Of a stretch of 64,000 nt of DNA, positions 11,882 through 23,657 are shown piece by piece. The notes under the pieces were generated by a model. That model was not told the origin of the DNA. It made no database searches and saw nothing but the letters and a program-made list of their open reading frames with translations. This DNA is from Neckera pumila (taxonomy: Eukaryota; Streptophyta; Bryopsida; Hypnales; Neckeraceae), in NCBI GenBank assembly GCA_963969595.1, contig OZ018409.1, forward strand, positions 560,501 to 624,500, given 5' to 3'. Position 1 is the first letter of the stretch, and each line of letters begins with the position of its first letter. A program made the translations under genes and the position numbers.

Positions 11882-12706
11882 ATTAACATAAAAGAATGTA
11901 TCCCTTCAATTCTCCTATCCCACTCAACTTTGCGTCTTCATCATGTTCCACAATTTTCTTTCATTCATTCTATACAGATATTCCTACAAGAAATTCCGTA
12001 GCCAAGACTCCAAAATTCCAATTGAATCCCGCAATTCTTCTCTTCGTGGGAGGATGTCTTATGCGCATCCACAATTCTGACAATCATAAGTAACATCTTG
12101 TTCTTTTGCGTTCCACTTCACAGCTTATTCAACGGTGAATTAGTCTTACATCCCCTTTGCCCTTATAGAGGTAGTTTCACCAATGTCTTCAGTACATTTT
12201 CATTTGCACAGAAAAAATGGTTATGGATTAATTTATAACTAACAGGAACGACATATCAAATTCATAGATTTCACGTACCTACTATTTTATGAGCACCTCA
12301 CATTTCCTTTTGTGAACCATTCTGTTCCCTGTATGAAAAAGAATGTTCAATATGAATGCCCACTTTGTCCATATACAATCTCCGTACACCATCCTTCAGT
12401 GCCCACCTTTTTTGTTTATCACACAAACAAGTGACAAGCACTATTATTTTTGTTCTCATCTTCCTATTACTGTCTGAGGTACTTCAAACAGACCTCCTCT
12501 AACAACCTCGTTTAACAAATTGAACAATGTTCAACTTCCACTTAATCCGAATACCAAACTGTAACTCATAAAACAATGGCCCTCCTTTTGCACTTCAATT
12601 CTGAAGCTCATAAAGGTCCTCAAACTCAAAATTACTAAGGTATACACGAGCAATTCCATATTGTACTTCCAATTATGGAGACTTGAATTGCTAATTCTTG
12701 TAAAAT

Positions 12707-12934
12707 CTAATCACCTACCCTATACAAATGGCCACATGATCCAAGACTTGGCATTGTCATTTTGAAGCCCATTTTGAAAACAGTTCCAAAAATCATTGAA
12801 CATGCGGTGCCAACTGTAACAACACTGCCGTGTCCTTCTTCAATGGTCTCCTCAAAAATTGTTGTCCTTGATAGCTTCAATTCCATTACATCTTCAGAAA
12901 AGACAACGTCAAAATCAAGAAATACCAGGTGTTC
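12707..12934 (-). pseudogene. Possible decayed exon of unknown protein
   Basis: On the minus strand a 75-codon stop-free stretch reads EHLVFLDFDVVFSEDVMELK and then EETIEEGHGSVVTVG, ending at TAG 12709-12707. It is acidic then hydrophobic, and coherent for such AT-rich DNA. An AG acceptor-like site lies just upstream. It is echoed near 9100 (EEVPVEGHGS). No family is recognised and no flanking exons were found. A chance open stretch cannot be excluded. Confidence 0.2.
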
Positions 12935-13728
12935 CTTTCATCTCTTCTAGAATGCTTTGTTCTCTAGTTACATGCTTATAAAGAGAATACTAACTACAAG
13001 CTACCTCTGTCCATTAGTCAAAATGGATGGACTTCCATCTTCAAAACACATTTCTGTAGCACACAACACCACTAACATGCAATATAAGAAGTTCAAATCC
13101 CTGAGGGTCTACGCATTCACACGTATAGCTTCCATAAGACTTAATAGACAACCACTGACTTGAACTTCGCATTCTTGCACTTTTGTCCAGTTAGATGTAC
13201 TCCGCCCGCCCACCTTTAAAAAATTACCGAATCTTCATTCGTGTGGTACAGAACCTTCCTTCCATATTTGATTTCCATATCAATGAGTACTAGAAATCAT
13301 GTTGTATAGTAATCAACATTCTAAATACCTTCATCCATTTCAAAAACCATTTGGGATTACAAAATCTGCAGTGACTTGACATCTCAAATTACAAGACTTA
13401 AACCTTTGAAAACTAGAGATTAATATGAGCACTATTAAGCAAGCACTAAAGAACTTGTGCATTTTTCAAAATTAATTGACTTCAACATTCTATTGTCTGC
13501 AAAGATAATAAACAACAAGTACATATATAAAAATATGATAAGTTAGTCTTCAAGATGTTACAGTGCATGCCCTTCAGCTGCAGTCATGTAATTTCATACA
13601 ACTATAAGAGACTCACATTTCCAAACGTACCTGACAAACTGTACTCTCTCTTTGTCATTTCCAACGTGCCTAACATGAAAAAAAACAAATGAAATTGGAA
13701 AGTGATAAGATACTACAACTACTCTTCC

Positions 13729-14616
13729 TCCTCTAGGAAGTCGTCAAATGTATCATCATTGGAGCCTTCTTCCTCTACTTGTCAAGTTTTTCTTTGGACC
13801 TCAGCTTCATCAGCCAGTACATCCTCCATTGTCAAATTCTGTCCTAATGACAAGCTCAATCCACTGCCATCTACACCTCCGCTTTCATCGGATGCTAACA
13901 AGTCATCGACCATGAAGGCTATGTCCACATCAACCTCCTCAATAGTGTTGTTGAACACTCTGTCTTTACAAACACGGGTGGACCTGGGCTCGGCGTGAAG
14001 AACTATGAACCAATCCATGTCTTCTGTGCACTGCGCATAGAAAATTTGTGATGCTTGCATTGGGAAGACAAATGAGTTTGCAGACTTTTGCATCAGTCTC
14101 TTCAGCTTCACTGCTGTGAAACCATATTTGTCCTTCCTTTGACATGCTGTCGGTCCTCTAAGAATTGGTGAAACCCAATCACAAAAAAGGACCATTGGTT
14201 TCAAGCGCCTGTAGTCCAACTCCAATATTTATGATACCTTGCCGTAATAGGTAACAAGACCCGAGATGACATTCACATCTACCACGCGGCTGCGTTGCTG
14301 GGTTTCACAGGTGACACTTACACTTGAGTTTGTTGTGAATAAATTCATTTCAGCATTAGAAATACAGAAGTGCTTACCGTATGCTTTCATGGACTTGAAA
14401 GAACAAGTCCTACACCTAGGAGGAATCGATAAATCCACTACATCATCTTTAAATGACTAATTATTCTCTTGCACCAAATTCTCCAACCACTCTGGAAATG
14501 CTGGAATGTCATTCAATTCAACAGGATATTCCAACCTCCTCCTCTGCCTTGGATGTAGGCTTCGCCGGTGCAAGTCTCTGGCCTTGGATAACTCATCAAA
14601 TAGTCACTTGTGAGTC
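13729..14616 (-). pseudogene. CACTA transposase last exon with DUF4216-like block
   Basis: Begins after a TTTCCAG acceptor and carries AFPEWLENLV, then KAYGKHFC. The DUF4216-like core follows: VLFCDWVSPI, DKYGFTAVKLKRLM, FVFPMQASQIFYAQ and DWFIVLHAEPRS. It finishes with a strongly acidic tail and a TAG at 13731-13729. In-frame stops at about 14462 (TAG), 14231 (TAA) and 13782 (TGA) break it. A second small exon with THLVQ lies at about 14668-14704. Confidence 0.8.
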
Positions 14617-14795
14617 CTGGAAACATTGGTTACACCCCCATACAAACATAATCAGTCCTAACTTACCTGAACAAGATGTGTACGCAAGCGTGTACCTTCA
14701 AATTTCTTAACACATAAACAAACCCCTCAAAAATTAAATATGGAAATGAGCAAACTTATACACCAACGTCAAATAAGGTATAGCTTCACACTCAC

Positions 14796-15713
14796 TGTCT
14801 GAGTTCATCAAGGCAGTGAGAGTTCTGTAGAATATATGAATGAGCCCACTCCATCTCTTTTGTAGAAAGAATTCTCATCTTGAAAGAAGCGCTGGTAACC
14901 TCTCCTAAGTCCCCGAGCTCCTCCTCCGCATCCCAAACTCTTTTTCCAATTGATTTGCATTCAAGAATGTACTCCGTCGACAAACCTAGTGCCACTTCCA
15001 TAGCATTTCCTGTTGCCATGCAACCTTCTGGACGTGCTTTGTTACGCACATACAATTTCATATACTTCATATACCTTTCCAGAGGGTACATCCACCTAGT
15101 ATGAACTGGTCTACACAAACGGAACTCCTCAACTAAGTGAACCAACAAATGTGACATTGGATCAAAGAAGGATGGGGGAAAATGACTTTCTAACAAAGAC
15201 AAGACAACGGCCACTTCTTCATTCATCAACTTCGCCTTTGACGGATCTTGAACCTTAGAATACACTTTCTTGAAAATCAAATTCAATTGCATAATGGTCT
15301 TCATAATGTTGTCCGGCAAAAAGCCAACAACCCACAAAGACACACTCAAATAATTTGCTGGATAAGAACATGGTAATCATAACTCTTCAAACCGTGAGTA
15401 CTTCCATCAGCTTCAATCCGAGACTTCAAGTTTGATATGTACCTTGTAGATGTTTTGAAATTATGTAATCTGTCTATGAGCTTTTTCTTACTCTTTGGTG
15501 GAAGAACATAAGGCGTAGAAGGCACATGAAATCCTGTTTCAGGGGGCACTGCTTCTTTAATATGCAACCCTCATTTGCAACCTGCTTCTTTCATGTCATT
15601 CCGAACAGCTGGAGTGCTGGACCATCTTTTCTGCCTAGCAGTGTATTCAACAAGTTTTCCGCCACATTTTTCTTATAGTGCATGACATCTAATACATGCC
15701 TCACAAGACTTTT
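14796..15713 (-). pseudogene. CACTA transposase exon with DUF4218-like block
   Basis: Starts after a TTTCTTTGCAG acceptor. It reads SLVRHVLDVMHYKKN (the catalytic-domain tail), then VRNDMKEAGC, then SYDYHVLIQQ. The DUF4218-like block follows: LPDNIMKTI, HFPPSFFDPMSHLLVHLVEE, PVHTRWMYPLERYMK, and YVRNKARPEGCM. Ends at a donor ACA|GTGAGT. At least two frameshifts (near 15610 and 15350) and one TGA are present. DUF4218 is a standard C-terminal partner domain of plant CACTA transposases. Confidence 0.85.
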
Positions 15714-15822
15714 CTGCAAAGAAACGCACTGAAAATCAGGCCTTCTAAACATGAAGTACTCAGAAAAAGGGCTGAGACTTCAAAGTGACGCTACAAAAGA
15801 AGTGCAACAGTATCGGGAAACT

Positions 15823-15831
15823 TAGTAGTGT
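15823..15831 (+). repeat. Target-site duplication, left copy
   Basis: TAGTAGTGT directly before the left end of the nested element. It matches the right copy at 27948-27956 perfectly. Because the element's terminus also starts TGTGAGCGG/TGAGCGG, the duplication can be read as 6 to 9 bp. Nine is the length typical of Mutator-like elements. Confidence 0.85.
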
Positions 15832-16125
15832 GAGCGGAGAGCAGAGAGCAGAGAGCAGAGAGCAGAGAGCGGAGAGCAGAGAGCAGAGTTTGGAAAGCAG
15901 AGAATCAAATTTTTGTAATCAATTTTGACAAAAAGAGTGCCTATTACCGTGGAATCTAGAATTATTTTAAGCCAAATTTGTTTAAAGTGTACCCCAATTT
16001 TGTGGAATTTCAAAGAACATTTCACGAGATTTTTTAAAAGATACCCCAATACCGTGGATCTTCAAAAAATATTTCTCAAGATTTTAGGAAATGCACCCCA
16101 ATTTTGTGGAATTCTTACATCTAAT
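15832..16125. repeat. Left terminal inverted repeat and subterminal repeats of the MULE
   Basis: The first 65 bp are tandem GAGCAGA/GCGGAGA heptamers. These are followed by repeated motifs CCCCAATTTTGTGGAATT (about 15990 and 16096) and ACCGTGGATC or ACCGTGGAATC (about 15946 and 16050). The mirrored right end occupies about 27660-27947. Subterminal repeats of this kind are usual transposase-binding zones, but no binding is shown here. Confidence 0.7.
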
Positions 16126-16385
16126 TAAATCTAGTAGCAAATAAAACCTTAAAGGCGTGGTACACTGAATTTCTAATGAAAGACTTTGTAAAATTGGTTT
16201 TAGGTAGTGTAAATATGCAATTAGGGCTGACGTCATCAAAAGAGGCTTACAATCAAACAAAAATACAAGAAAAAATACAAGGAGACTTGTAAGGATACAT
16301 GTAAATATAACCCAAACCCAACTCATATAAAATTCAAATGAATATAAAGCATAGGAATTTAGGTCACGAAATCCAAAAAGCTCCA

Positions 16386-17697
16386 TCAACGGCTAGAACT
16401 ACCACTATCCTCGCCTTGCTTCGCCTCTAGATCTATGTAATCCAAGACACGCTTATTGAAACTGCGTGCACGAGGAGGGGGTGGTGATAGTGCCTCCGCA
16501 AATTGATGCGCAATCCCACTAGCATATGAAGGGAGCTCAAATGCCTTAGGAGGACTTGCAAACATGTCCGTAGTGAGGACATGAATTGGACTCTCCCTTG
16601 GAACTCTGAACAGTCAAGAAAAATAAATAAATAAGTAGAAAAAAGAAACAAAGAACGGAGAAGAAGAAATTGCAAACAAACAAAGAAAAATGCAAAAAAC
16701 AAACTTACGCACAGAGCAAATCAAAGTTGCGCTTTGCCATCTTCTGAGGAGGCGGAGCAAAAACGGACCCTCGCGGTCGGGCAACTTGACGAGAAGTAGT
16801 CTTTGGGTCAGGGTCTCGCATGGAGAGGAGGATGGCGTCGAAGATGTCCAAATCCGCCTCAAGAGCCACAATATGGCGCTGAAGTGCACGGCACGCAATA
16901 ATGGAACCACCTAAATCATTTAGAATCAAATTGTGAGAAGTTGTAATACAAAAAAATAAAGTAGTGGGAAGAGGAAGATTGAAAATCAAAGAGGTTGAAA
17001 ACAAACCTAGACCACATTGCCAATCCATCACAATGTCATCCTTGTCGGTGAGGGCAGAAAAAAGGATGGAATAAAACTCGTGACGTTTCTCACGAGCACC
17101 TCTCCAGGGCATGCCATCCTCCCTTATAGCCTGATTCTTCTCATCCGTGAAACTATTGAGCCAACCATCCCTCTGGAGGTTGTAACCCATCTTATCAAAA
17201 GCTGTGTTCCGTATCTTAAGAACAGAATTAACCCGAACTAACACTTTGATGAAGAACTTGCGAGTCTGAAAAAATGAACTCAAATGTGTTAGTATCCATA
17301 AATCCACAAAACTCAATTGAGGTTGAGATAGAATAGAGGGAGAAAAACTTACTACTCCGGTAGGAACCATGGGCGACTGAAGGTCCAGGTCATTCATGCC
17401 AAACCAATCTTCAGCCATGTAGAAGTTCATAGTGTGTGCCCAGTTGTGGATATCCCTCGATATATCAGGATCAGCAGCATGAGTGAAGACAAGAATGCCG
17501 TTGTCATGGAGGTTGGCATCTGCAAAGGCAAATAGAACCTCAAAGTATGAAGTAGACCGCTTGTTCCAAGTTGGAACATCATCTAAGGAGGTAGAGATCC
17601 GTGGCACACGCAAGTTCTCGGGCACATCTGCAAAGAGAAGATCGATGCCCGTGTGAACCTTTTCCTTGGCATTGGATCAAATACGACCTGCTCCAAC
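16386..17697 (-). pseudogene. Permuted methyltransferase-like domain, exons 10-13
   Basis: The four last exons of the fusion gene. Exon 10: GIDLLFADVPEN, FAFADANLHDNGILVFTHA, WAHTMNFYMAEDWFGMNDLD. Exon 11: DGMPWRGAREKRHEF, LTDKDDIVMDWQCGLG. Exon 12: GGSIIACRALQRHIVALEAD. Exon 13: a proline-rich tail ending in Ser-Arg. The string DxxxGxG-GS...A...R.i.alE.D matches motifs I-II of N6-adenine/N4-cytosine DNA methyltransferases. The motif-IV strand lies N-terminal to it, as in the beta class. The alternative is an inactive SAM-fold domain used for binding. Confidence 0.6.
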
Positions 17698-19792
17698 CTA
17701 CACAGAGAAATCGTTGTGAAAACTTAAAGAAATAAGAGAAATTAAATCTTAGAAATAAGAATGAATGCAATGGAAAGAGAAATTGTATATAAACCTTAGT
17801 TAGGAACTCTTGAATGCGAGTGTAGGCTGAATGGCAAACCCCGTTGTTCATAAGCTGTTCAATGACATCCACCATGTCCACATTCTCAATCAGGATGAGC
17901 GTAGAGGGCTTCTCTGAGGAAGTGGCTGAAGTATCTGGTGCAATTGCCTTTCGCTTTCGCGGCTCAGAGGGGATGGTGATGTCGCTTTGAGAAGGAGCGG
18001 GGGCTGGGTCGGCAGGAGCAATGGAAGGGGTGAAGGATGGAGCAGAGGAGGGAGCAACGGAGGGACTTCCAGCGACTGCAGTGTCGGGAGGAGAAGAAGG
18101 AGGTGCTGAACCCTTGGAAGCAGAGCGAAGGGACCTACGGGGTTGAGAAGGCTGGGTACCTAAGGTTGTGCCAACTAACTTGCCCTTTCTGCCCTTGGAC
18201 ACGTTTACTGGCTTAGTCGCCTTCTTCTTCCCTTTCTCCGTCGTCTCCGTTGGTAGAAGCTCCAAGTCAGAAGGATGATCAAGCACCGGAGTTGTAGCAA
18301 TCAATGAAGAGTGAAGTGCTACCTCAGAGAGGGGGATAAAACCCCTAGAACAATCAATATACCAACCACAAGCCTTGAGGTGGGGATCTAGGTACTTGGC
18401 AACCTGTGTCTCCGTATACATGAATTGGGTAGACTCCAAATTCACCCAGTCTTCCAAGTAAGGTGGTAGAAACGATGTAGAAATAGCTTGCTTGGGAACA
18501 AGCTCTTGGAAGATGTACCTGAAATGTAAGGCCAAGATTAGTAAGTGAAAAGTAGAAAGAGGATACGAATAGCAAAGAGAAGGTGCAAGATGGATGCAAA
18601 CCTGTAAATCACACGTTGTACAATCTGGCGACCATCAAACTCATTTAGGTCAGAGGCTTTGAAGAATCTTGGATCTACATTATCGTCAAAGAACTGCTCA
18701 AAGGCTGTGTCCAGTAGAAAGATCCTCCAGCGGTCAACAAACTCCGCAGGCCGTAATACACCCACGGAGACATTCCAATGAATGGGTCGAGTAAAGCTTG
18801 TCTCCATGGAAGCAAATTCCTCTACCATAGCATGCTCTAGCTGCATTACCACAAGTAGAAAGTAAAAATTCCAAAGTCAAAATGGTACAAAACAAATTGA
18901 AGAAGGGGAGAGTAGTTAAAAAATGGACCTGAGCCCAAAAAGACGCTTTGTTTAGCCAAATGTCAAGAACCTTCTTCTTAAGAGGCACTATGGAGGGGAA
19001 CTTGTTACCACCACGAATAGTAGGGGAGGAATTTCACCACCGGAGCCAGGCCGTCTTGAAGCGAGGTTGGACGTTAGTTGTGGCAATCTTATGGAGCTTT
19101 TCAATTGTCATGTCGGGGACGGTGTTGGTGGAGAAGTGCCGATCAATCTAGAGACAAGATCCATGGTTAAAAATATGAAAAGGAATGTTGAAGTGGAATG
19201 CGACAAAATTGAATAAGAGAAAAGGGAGAGAATAACCTCGTCAAAGAATGCTGGCTTGTGATGCGAGTTTGCTACGGCAACGTACTTCTCAAAGCTCTTT
19301 GTACGAATAGACTTTCTAGCCTTCTCTTTTGCTGAGGTCATGGCCTTCCAAATACCCACAGCAGTCCTCTGATTTACTGGTGTTGCATCCTTGTAAGCTA
19401 AAGCGGCAACATCAGCAGCAGCCGAGATTTCCCTCTGGTGAGTAGAAATGTTAGCCCATGCAAATTGCAAGAGTGACAACCAATAAGAAAAGCAAATAGA
19501 TGAAGGATTACCTTGTAGAGGAAGGAAACGAAGACGTCCATCGTGAGAGGATACCATGTGGAAACCTTCGACTTGGCGGTAGCACATGCCTGATAATCGT
19601 CCTTGGAAATCAAGTCCGCAAATGCCTCCAAAGGCAAGGCACCAAAAGTGCGGATGCGAAGGAGTTTTGCTGGCACGCTAGACTTGATGTGGTCGTTTTC
19701 AGTTGACCTATGCAAAAGATTGGCACGCGTAAAGCAAACAAAATTTGAAGGTGACAAAATCATGAAGAAACCAAAAAGGGGGCAGAACTTAC

Positions 19793-20367
19793 CAGTTAAC
19801 ATCGTTCATGGCGTTCATGAGAACACCACTGTTCTTTTGTACATCCAAGGCAATGCAGTGCGGAGAAATATGCCAGGACTCCTCCGTAGGATGAAACTTA
19901 TTAATATGGCAGTACCAAGCTGTGAGACGATGGTTGCCCTCCCAAACAAAGAGCATCTTGCCAACCATATGAGCAAGGTCATCATCATGCGCCATGAGTG
20001 AGTCGAACCGCTCACTAGTAGTCTTCCAGAGTGGACTCCACCTAGTGACGATATCCTCGGTGACGTCGACAACCTCGTCCTTGTTGTTGTAGATCGACAC
20101 GTAAAGGACGCGGTCACCATCACGGTAGCCAGTGACAAATTCATTCTCCAATCGTTGAACATCAACCTCATTAATTGGACGCACAAGAGGCAAGGCATGC
20201 ATTCGGCAAAGGGGAATGCAAAGGCGGGACTTATTTGTGGGCCGAATTCAAAGGCGATTAATAACTGCAGTTGAGTCGGCCTTCTGCTGCGCTCGAAGTT
20301 GATTCTCTTCTATGTCGAGATCAGCCTTCTCCTCTGGTTTGGCATAACGTAGTAGCGGAGTTGGAGA
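19793..20367 (-). pseudogene. ParB/sulfiredoxin-like exon of the fusion gene
   Basis: Exon 4 of the gene above. After an acidic/glutamine-rich helix it reads IRPTNKSRL, HALPLVRPINEVDVQRLENE, DRVLYVSIYNN, then KMLFVWEGNHRLTAWYCHI and ISPHCIALD. The layout (strand, helix, EGNHR turn, helix, final strand) is that of the ParB/Srx fold, in which the G-x-x-R loop binds nucleotide or DNA. Its in-frame TGA (20250-20248) replaces what would be CGA before a C-to-T change. The next codons remain in frame, so this is a point lesion and not a wrong exon edge. Confidence 0.6.
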
Positions 20368-20797
20368 CTAAAACCAACACAAGGTTTATTATTGAGCAGA
20401 TCAAATACCAGAACAATTAAATAATCAAATACGCAATGTTTATAAATGGAGTTTGAGTACAATGATTCTAGATGCAAATGCATATAGAAAGAATAGCATG
20501 CTATTCAAAATTGAATGTACATTAAGGAGCACTAATAGTAAACAATGTGATGGATAGAGATCCATCACTGAATCAAGGAGCATACAAGTGCAGAAACTAA
20601 ATGGGTATAATTCCAAACCAATTACCTCTTGTCCCCTAGTAGCAATGTCATTGGTCACTGCTACAGATGTTGGCATAGGTGGCTCTTGAGCTAAGACAGC
20701 TTGAGACATAACAATCTCCAAGGGTTGCAAAAGGTCCATCACTCCAAACTCCTGTCAAAAGGAGGCATGAATTAGAACAGAGATACACACTAGTGGA

Positions 20798-22331
20798 GAA
20801 CCCGACGGAACCGCGGGGTTCATTAAGAGTGTCTCAAATGGAATTGAAAAACTAGTATTTTCATTGAAATGGCAACAGCAACTTTGAAAAAAGGCAAAAT
20901 TACAAAAAAAAGTTGGAATTTCCTAATACTCTTTGTAGTCCACTTAGAATTGATCTACAATAGAACAAATAAGCACAAAACTATTGAAAATGAACAAAAA
21001 AAAGCAAGATAGGGCAGCCCAAAGGAACCTTGTGAAAACGCAGGGTTTTTGAAAGAGTAATCAGAATTCAAAAATTAAAAACAAATGAAGAAAGGGCATG
21101 GCCTGCCGGAACCCCGCGGTTCCGCCGTGTTCCTCCAAATGGTGCCCGAATCCATTGTGCATACAAATGAAACCCTAAGTGCAAGGAATCCTAAATTCCG
21201 TTTGCGGTATATGTGGGAAGTAAGCTTGGTTGTCACTAGGCGTAGCCAAATTGGACAACCCCGCGGATCCGCGAGGTTCCTCCAATTAATGCCTCAACCA
21301 ACTACGAACATGATTGAACACATGAAACCCTAATTGCAAAGAATTTAAAAATTGCTTGCATTCAAAAAACTCTGCACTGTAGCCCCTGAAAAGCTGTAAT
21401 GCAGCGTTTGTTAGCAACCAATACTGCTCGGCCGATTGTAAGCACGGCCAACAATGGCACTTATAAGCACCGCACGGCCTGAAAATTGTGCGGCCAACAG
21501 TATGCACGGCTGAATTGGTTGAACCCCGCGGTTCCGCGGGGTTCCCCTAGGTGGTGCCGCAACCTTTCCTAAAACCCTAACTGTGAGTCATTGCAAAATT
21601 GCGCTTCTGTAGAATTACAGCATGAAGGAAGGCGCCTCAAAAAACACCCGCATGCAAGCTAAATCCGAACTGCATAGCACAAATTTTCAAAGCAAAGAAG
21701 TTCGGACTAACCTCTAGAGCCGCGCACAAAGCATTGCCGCTTGATTCCATAGCAACGCCATCCGTCTCTCCATCGCTCGCCATTGTTCTCCGTTGATAAA
21801 AAATGCCCTTCTTTGCCACTCGTCTCCCTTCTTCTACGTCGTCTTCATTCTCTTCCTCTCCTTCCTGTCCGTCCACTTCATCCATCTTTTCATCCTCTGT
21901 CTACAAAAACAACCCAAAATAGCAATTTTTTCTTTAGCAATTTTACCAAAAACTTACTATATTTAGTAAATTTTTCTTCGCCCCATAGTCCCCTCGGGGA
22001 GACGTCGAGACAGTTGGGGAAAATTTTTCCAAAACTAAAGGAAAACGGGGTTGACAGGTCATAAGTTTGGCCACTTAGGATAGAGATCGTGACAAAGGGA
22101 TAAATAAGTTATCCACCGTAGGTATCACAGCCTATTTATACCTGAAATTGATCCTATTGTGTTGTGACGGGGGGCCCGTCACAACACAACATGTCGTGAT
22201 GTCACGATAGACCACCCTGCCTTCACCTCCACTCATGCATGCATAAGATCAAATGGATAAGAATTCCACTTCTATAAATAAAATTGAAGAAGGAGGACCG
22301 GTGGAGGTAACCCGGCGGAACCGCGGGGTTT
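20798..22331. repeat. Array of GC-rich palindromes in introns of the fusion gene
   Basis: Five copies of a 24-bp near-palindrome lie at 20798-20821, 21109-21132, 21256-21279, 21521-21544 and 22308-22331. The best (21521) has arms GAACCCCGCGG and CCGCGGGGTTC around a 2-bp centre. A weaker sixth is at about 21024. Each copy is embedded in a longer repeat with CTCCAANTNNTGCC to one side and AAACCCTAANTGCAA 50-60 bp further on. All fall between exons 1 and 3. They are much more GC- and CpG-rich than their surroundings. Confidence 0.75.
22156..22191. repeat. Perfect hairpin, 15-bp arms
   Basis: TTGTGTTGTGACGGG is followed after a few G residues by its exact reverse complement CCCGTCACAACACAA. It lies in intron 1 of the fusion gene, near the palindrome array. 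Confidence 0.75.
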
Positions 22332-22933
22332 CCTCACCTTGCCCTCCACGGCTCTAGTAACCCTAATGAACTCTATGCGTGACTAGTACAAAGCTGTGCA
22401 AAGACTTACATTACAACCGCGAAGCCACGGATAGCACCCATGGAGTTGCAAATTGCAATCGTGAAGCGCATGAGGAATAGAAGCCCGTACGCAACAAAGG
22501 AAACCCGCGCATTCACTAAAATTTAAAAAACCAATAATGCCATTGGCTAATATAACAATTGAGTTCAACTTACCATGTTGACAAAGTCCTCCCTTCTTTG
22601 TTCATTTGAATCAGTCTGGTTTGAATTGGTACGCTGCTCGCTCTCAGCCATTGCTGGTGAGGGTGAACTTCTGCTCTTCACTTCTTCCTGGATCGGCACA
22701 AGGTTAAGAACCCGAATCATACACCTTGCTCTCCAAGCACCACCTACTTCCTCCTCAACTGGCTTGCGTAAGTCTGAAGGTGACCCTCGTCCCTCTATGC
22801 TCAATAGCTCTTTCTTTTTCAACTCGTTTCGCCTCTTCTGCTTCGAGTTGGTAAAAGTCGTGCCGCCTCTTCTTTTCTTGCGCTTCCGCGTTGGATCAAT
22901 CGCAGAGACTATATTGTGGCCTGATTCCTTCAT

Positions 22934-23657
22934 GTGTGTGTCTTGCCAACCCTACAATGCCCGCACACCACCCCTGCACTCTCACGACATCAAACGCCTC
23001 TCACAAAAGATGATCCCTCACTAAACTTTTTTTGTCTACATAATGCTACTGCATGCGGTTTAGGGTTTTCCGGTGTCTAATAGATGTACATTATAACATC
23101 ACCATTAAAAAGATATTAAACCAATTATAAACTAGGCTATTAAACAGTATCCTCCAAAAAACAATTGGCGTCTGCAAGATTTTCTTCTAGATTGACCGAG
23201 CTCTTGATTACTCTGTTCCACTATTAATATGGCAACTATTCCAATTGTAGGGCAAGATTGTCTGTCATTGCAGAAAGTTCATGATGTATTTGGTGCCTCC
23301 GCTCTAATTCAAGAAATTGGTGTTCATCAATTTTACCTAACTATTAAAGCTACTTGCTTTAGATGATGCCAACGGCTTTATTAATGACTGCGCCATCTAC
23401 AATATTTCTAATTCCTTCTAATTCTTTGTCAGAATCATAACTATTATGGGATCTATCAATAGTGAATGATCAATTATTCATAGATAATTCAAAATGCTTA
23501 AACTCCGAGTTGCTCTTCCGTATTGCCTCTCATTGCAAACCTTTAATTTCTTTCTCATTGTTGGTCATCAAACTCTCCTTCTATCTATTTGCTTTCTTGT
23601 GATTATTGATGGCATTGCCCTCTGTAGTCTACGCTTAGCTTTTCCTTCTCTTTGTCA
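22934..23657. promoter_or_regulatory. Shared intergenic region between the divergent MULE genes
   Basis: 724 bp separate the fusion gene's ATG (minus, 22933) from the transposase ATG (plus, 23658). A short open stretch beginning ATGGCAACTATTCC at 23229 could be an untested upstream exon of the transposase. No clear TATA pair was identified. By position this should hold a bidirectional promoter. Confidence 0.4.

Larger units (their letters stand above)
16386..22933 (-). pseudogene. ParB-like / permuted DNA-methyltransferase-like fusion, 13 exons, 3 stops
   Basis: Thirteen exons, all joining in phase (22933-22574, 21900-21712, 20751-20626, 20367-19793, 19707-19512, 19434-19237, 19147-18929, 18840-18602, 18518-17795, 17697-17353, 17265-17007, 16910-16709, 16605-16386), about 1283 residues. 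The N-terminus has a basic nuclear-signal-like RKRKKRRGG. Around residue 368, VWEGNHRLTAW fits the G-x-x-R signature of ParB/sulfiredoxin-like domains. The middle is Ser/Pro/Ala-rich with PRKRK. The C-terminus reads GIDLLFADVPEN (motif IV position, 966-969), then NGILVFTHAADP, then WRGAREKR and VMDWQCGLGGS (motif I, 1138 on), then ALEAD. That is the beta order of amino-methyltransferases. DVPE replaces (D/N)PP(Y/F), so catalysis is doubtful. TGA at 20250-20248, 19036-19034 and 17679-17677 break it. ParB-methyltransferase fusions are known in phages and bacteria; calling it a DNA methylase is inference. Confidence 0.7.

Noticed and set aside
15838..15900. CRISPR-like short regular repeat
   Set aside because: The GAGCAGA heptamers have no spacers and form the terminal repeat of the MULE; the organism is a eukaryote.
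17677..17697. Frameshift at the start of exon 10 of the fusion gene
   Set aside because: Using the first AG acceptor (17698) makes exon 10 exactly 115 codons in phase with a single TGA, so no frameshift is needed.
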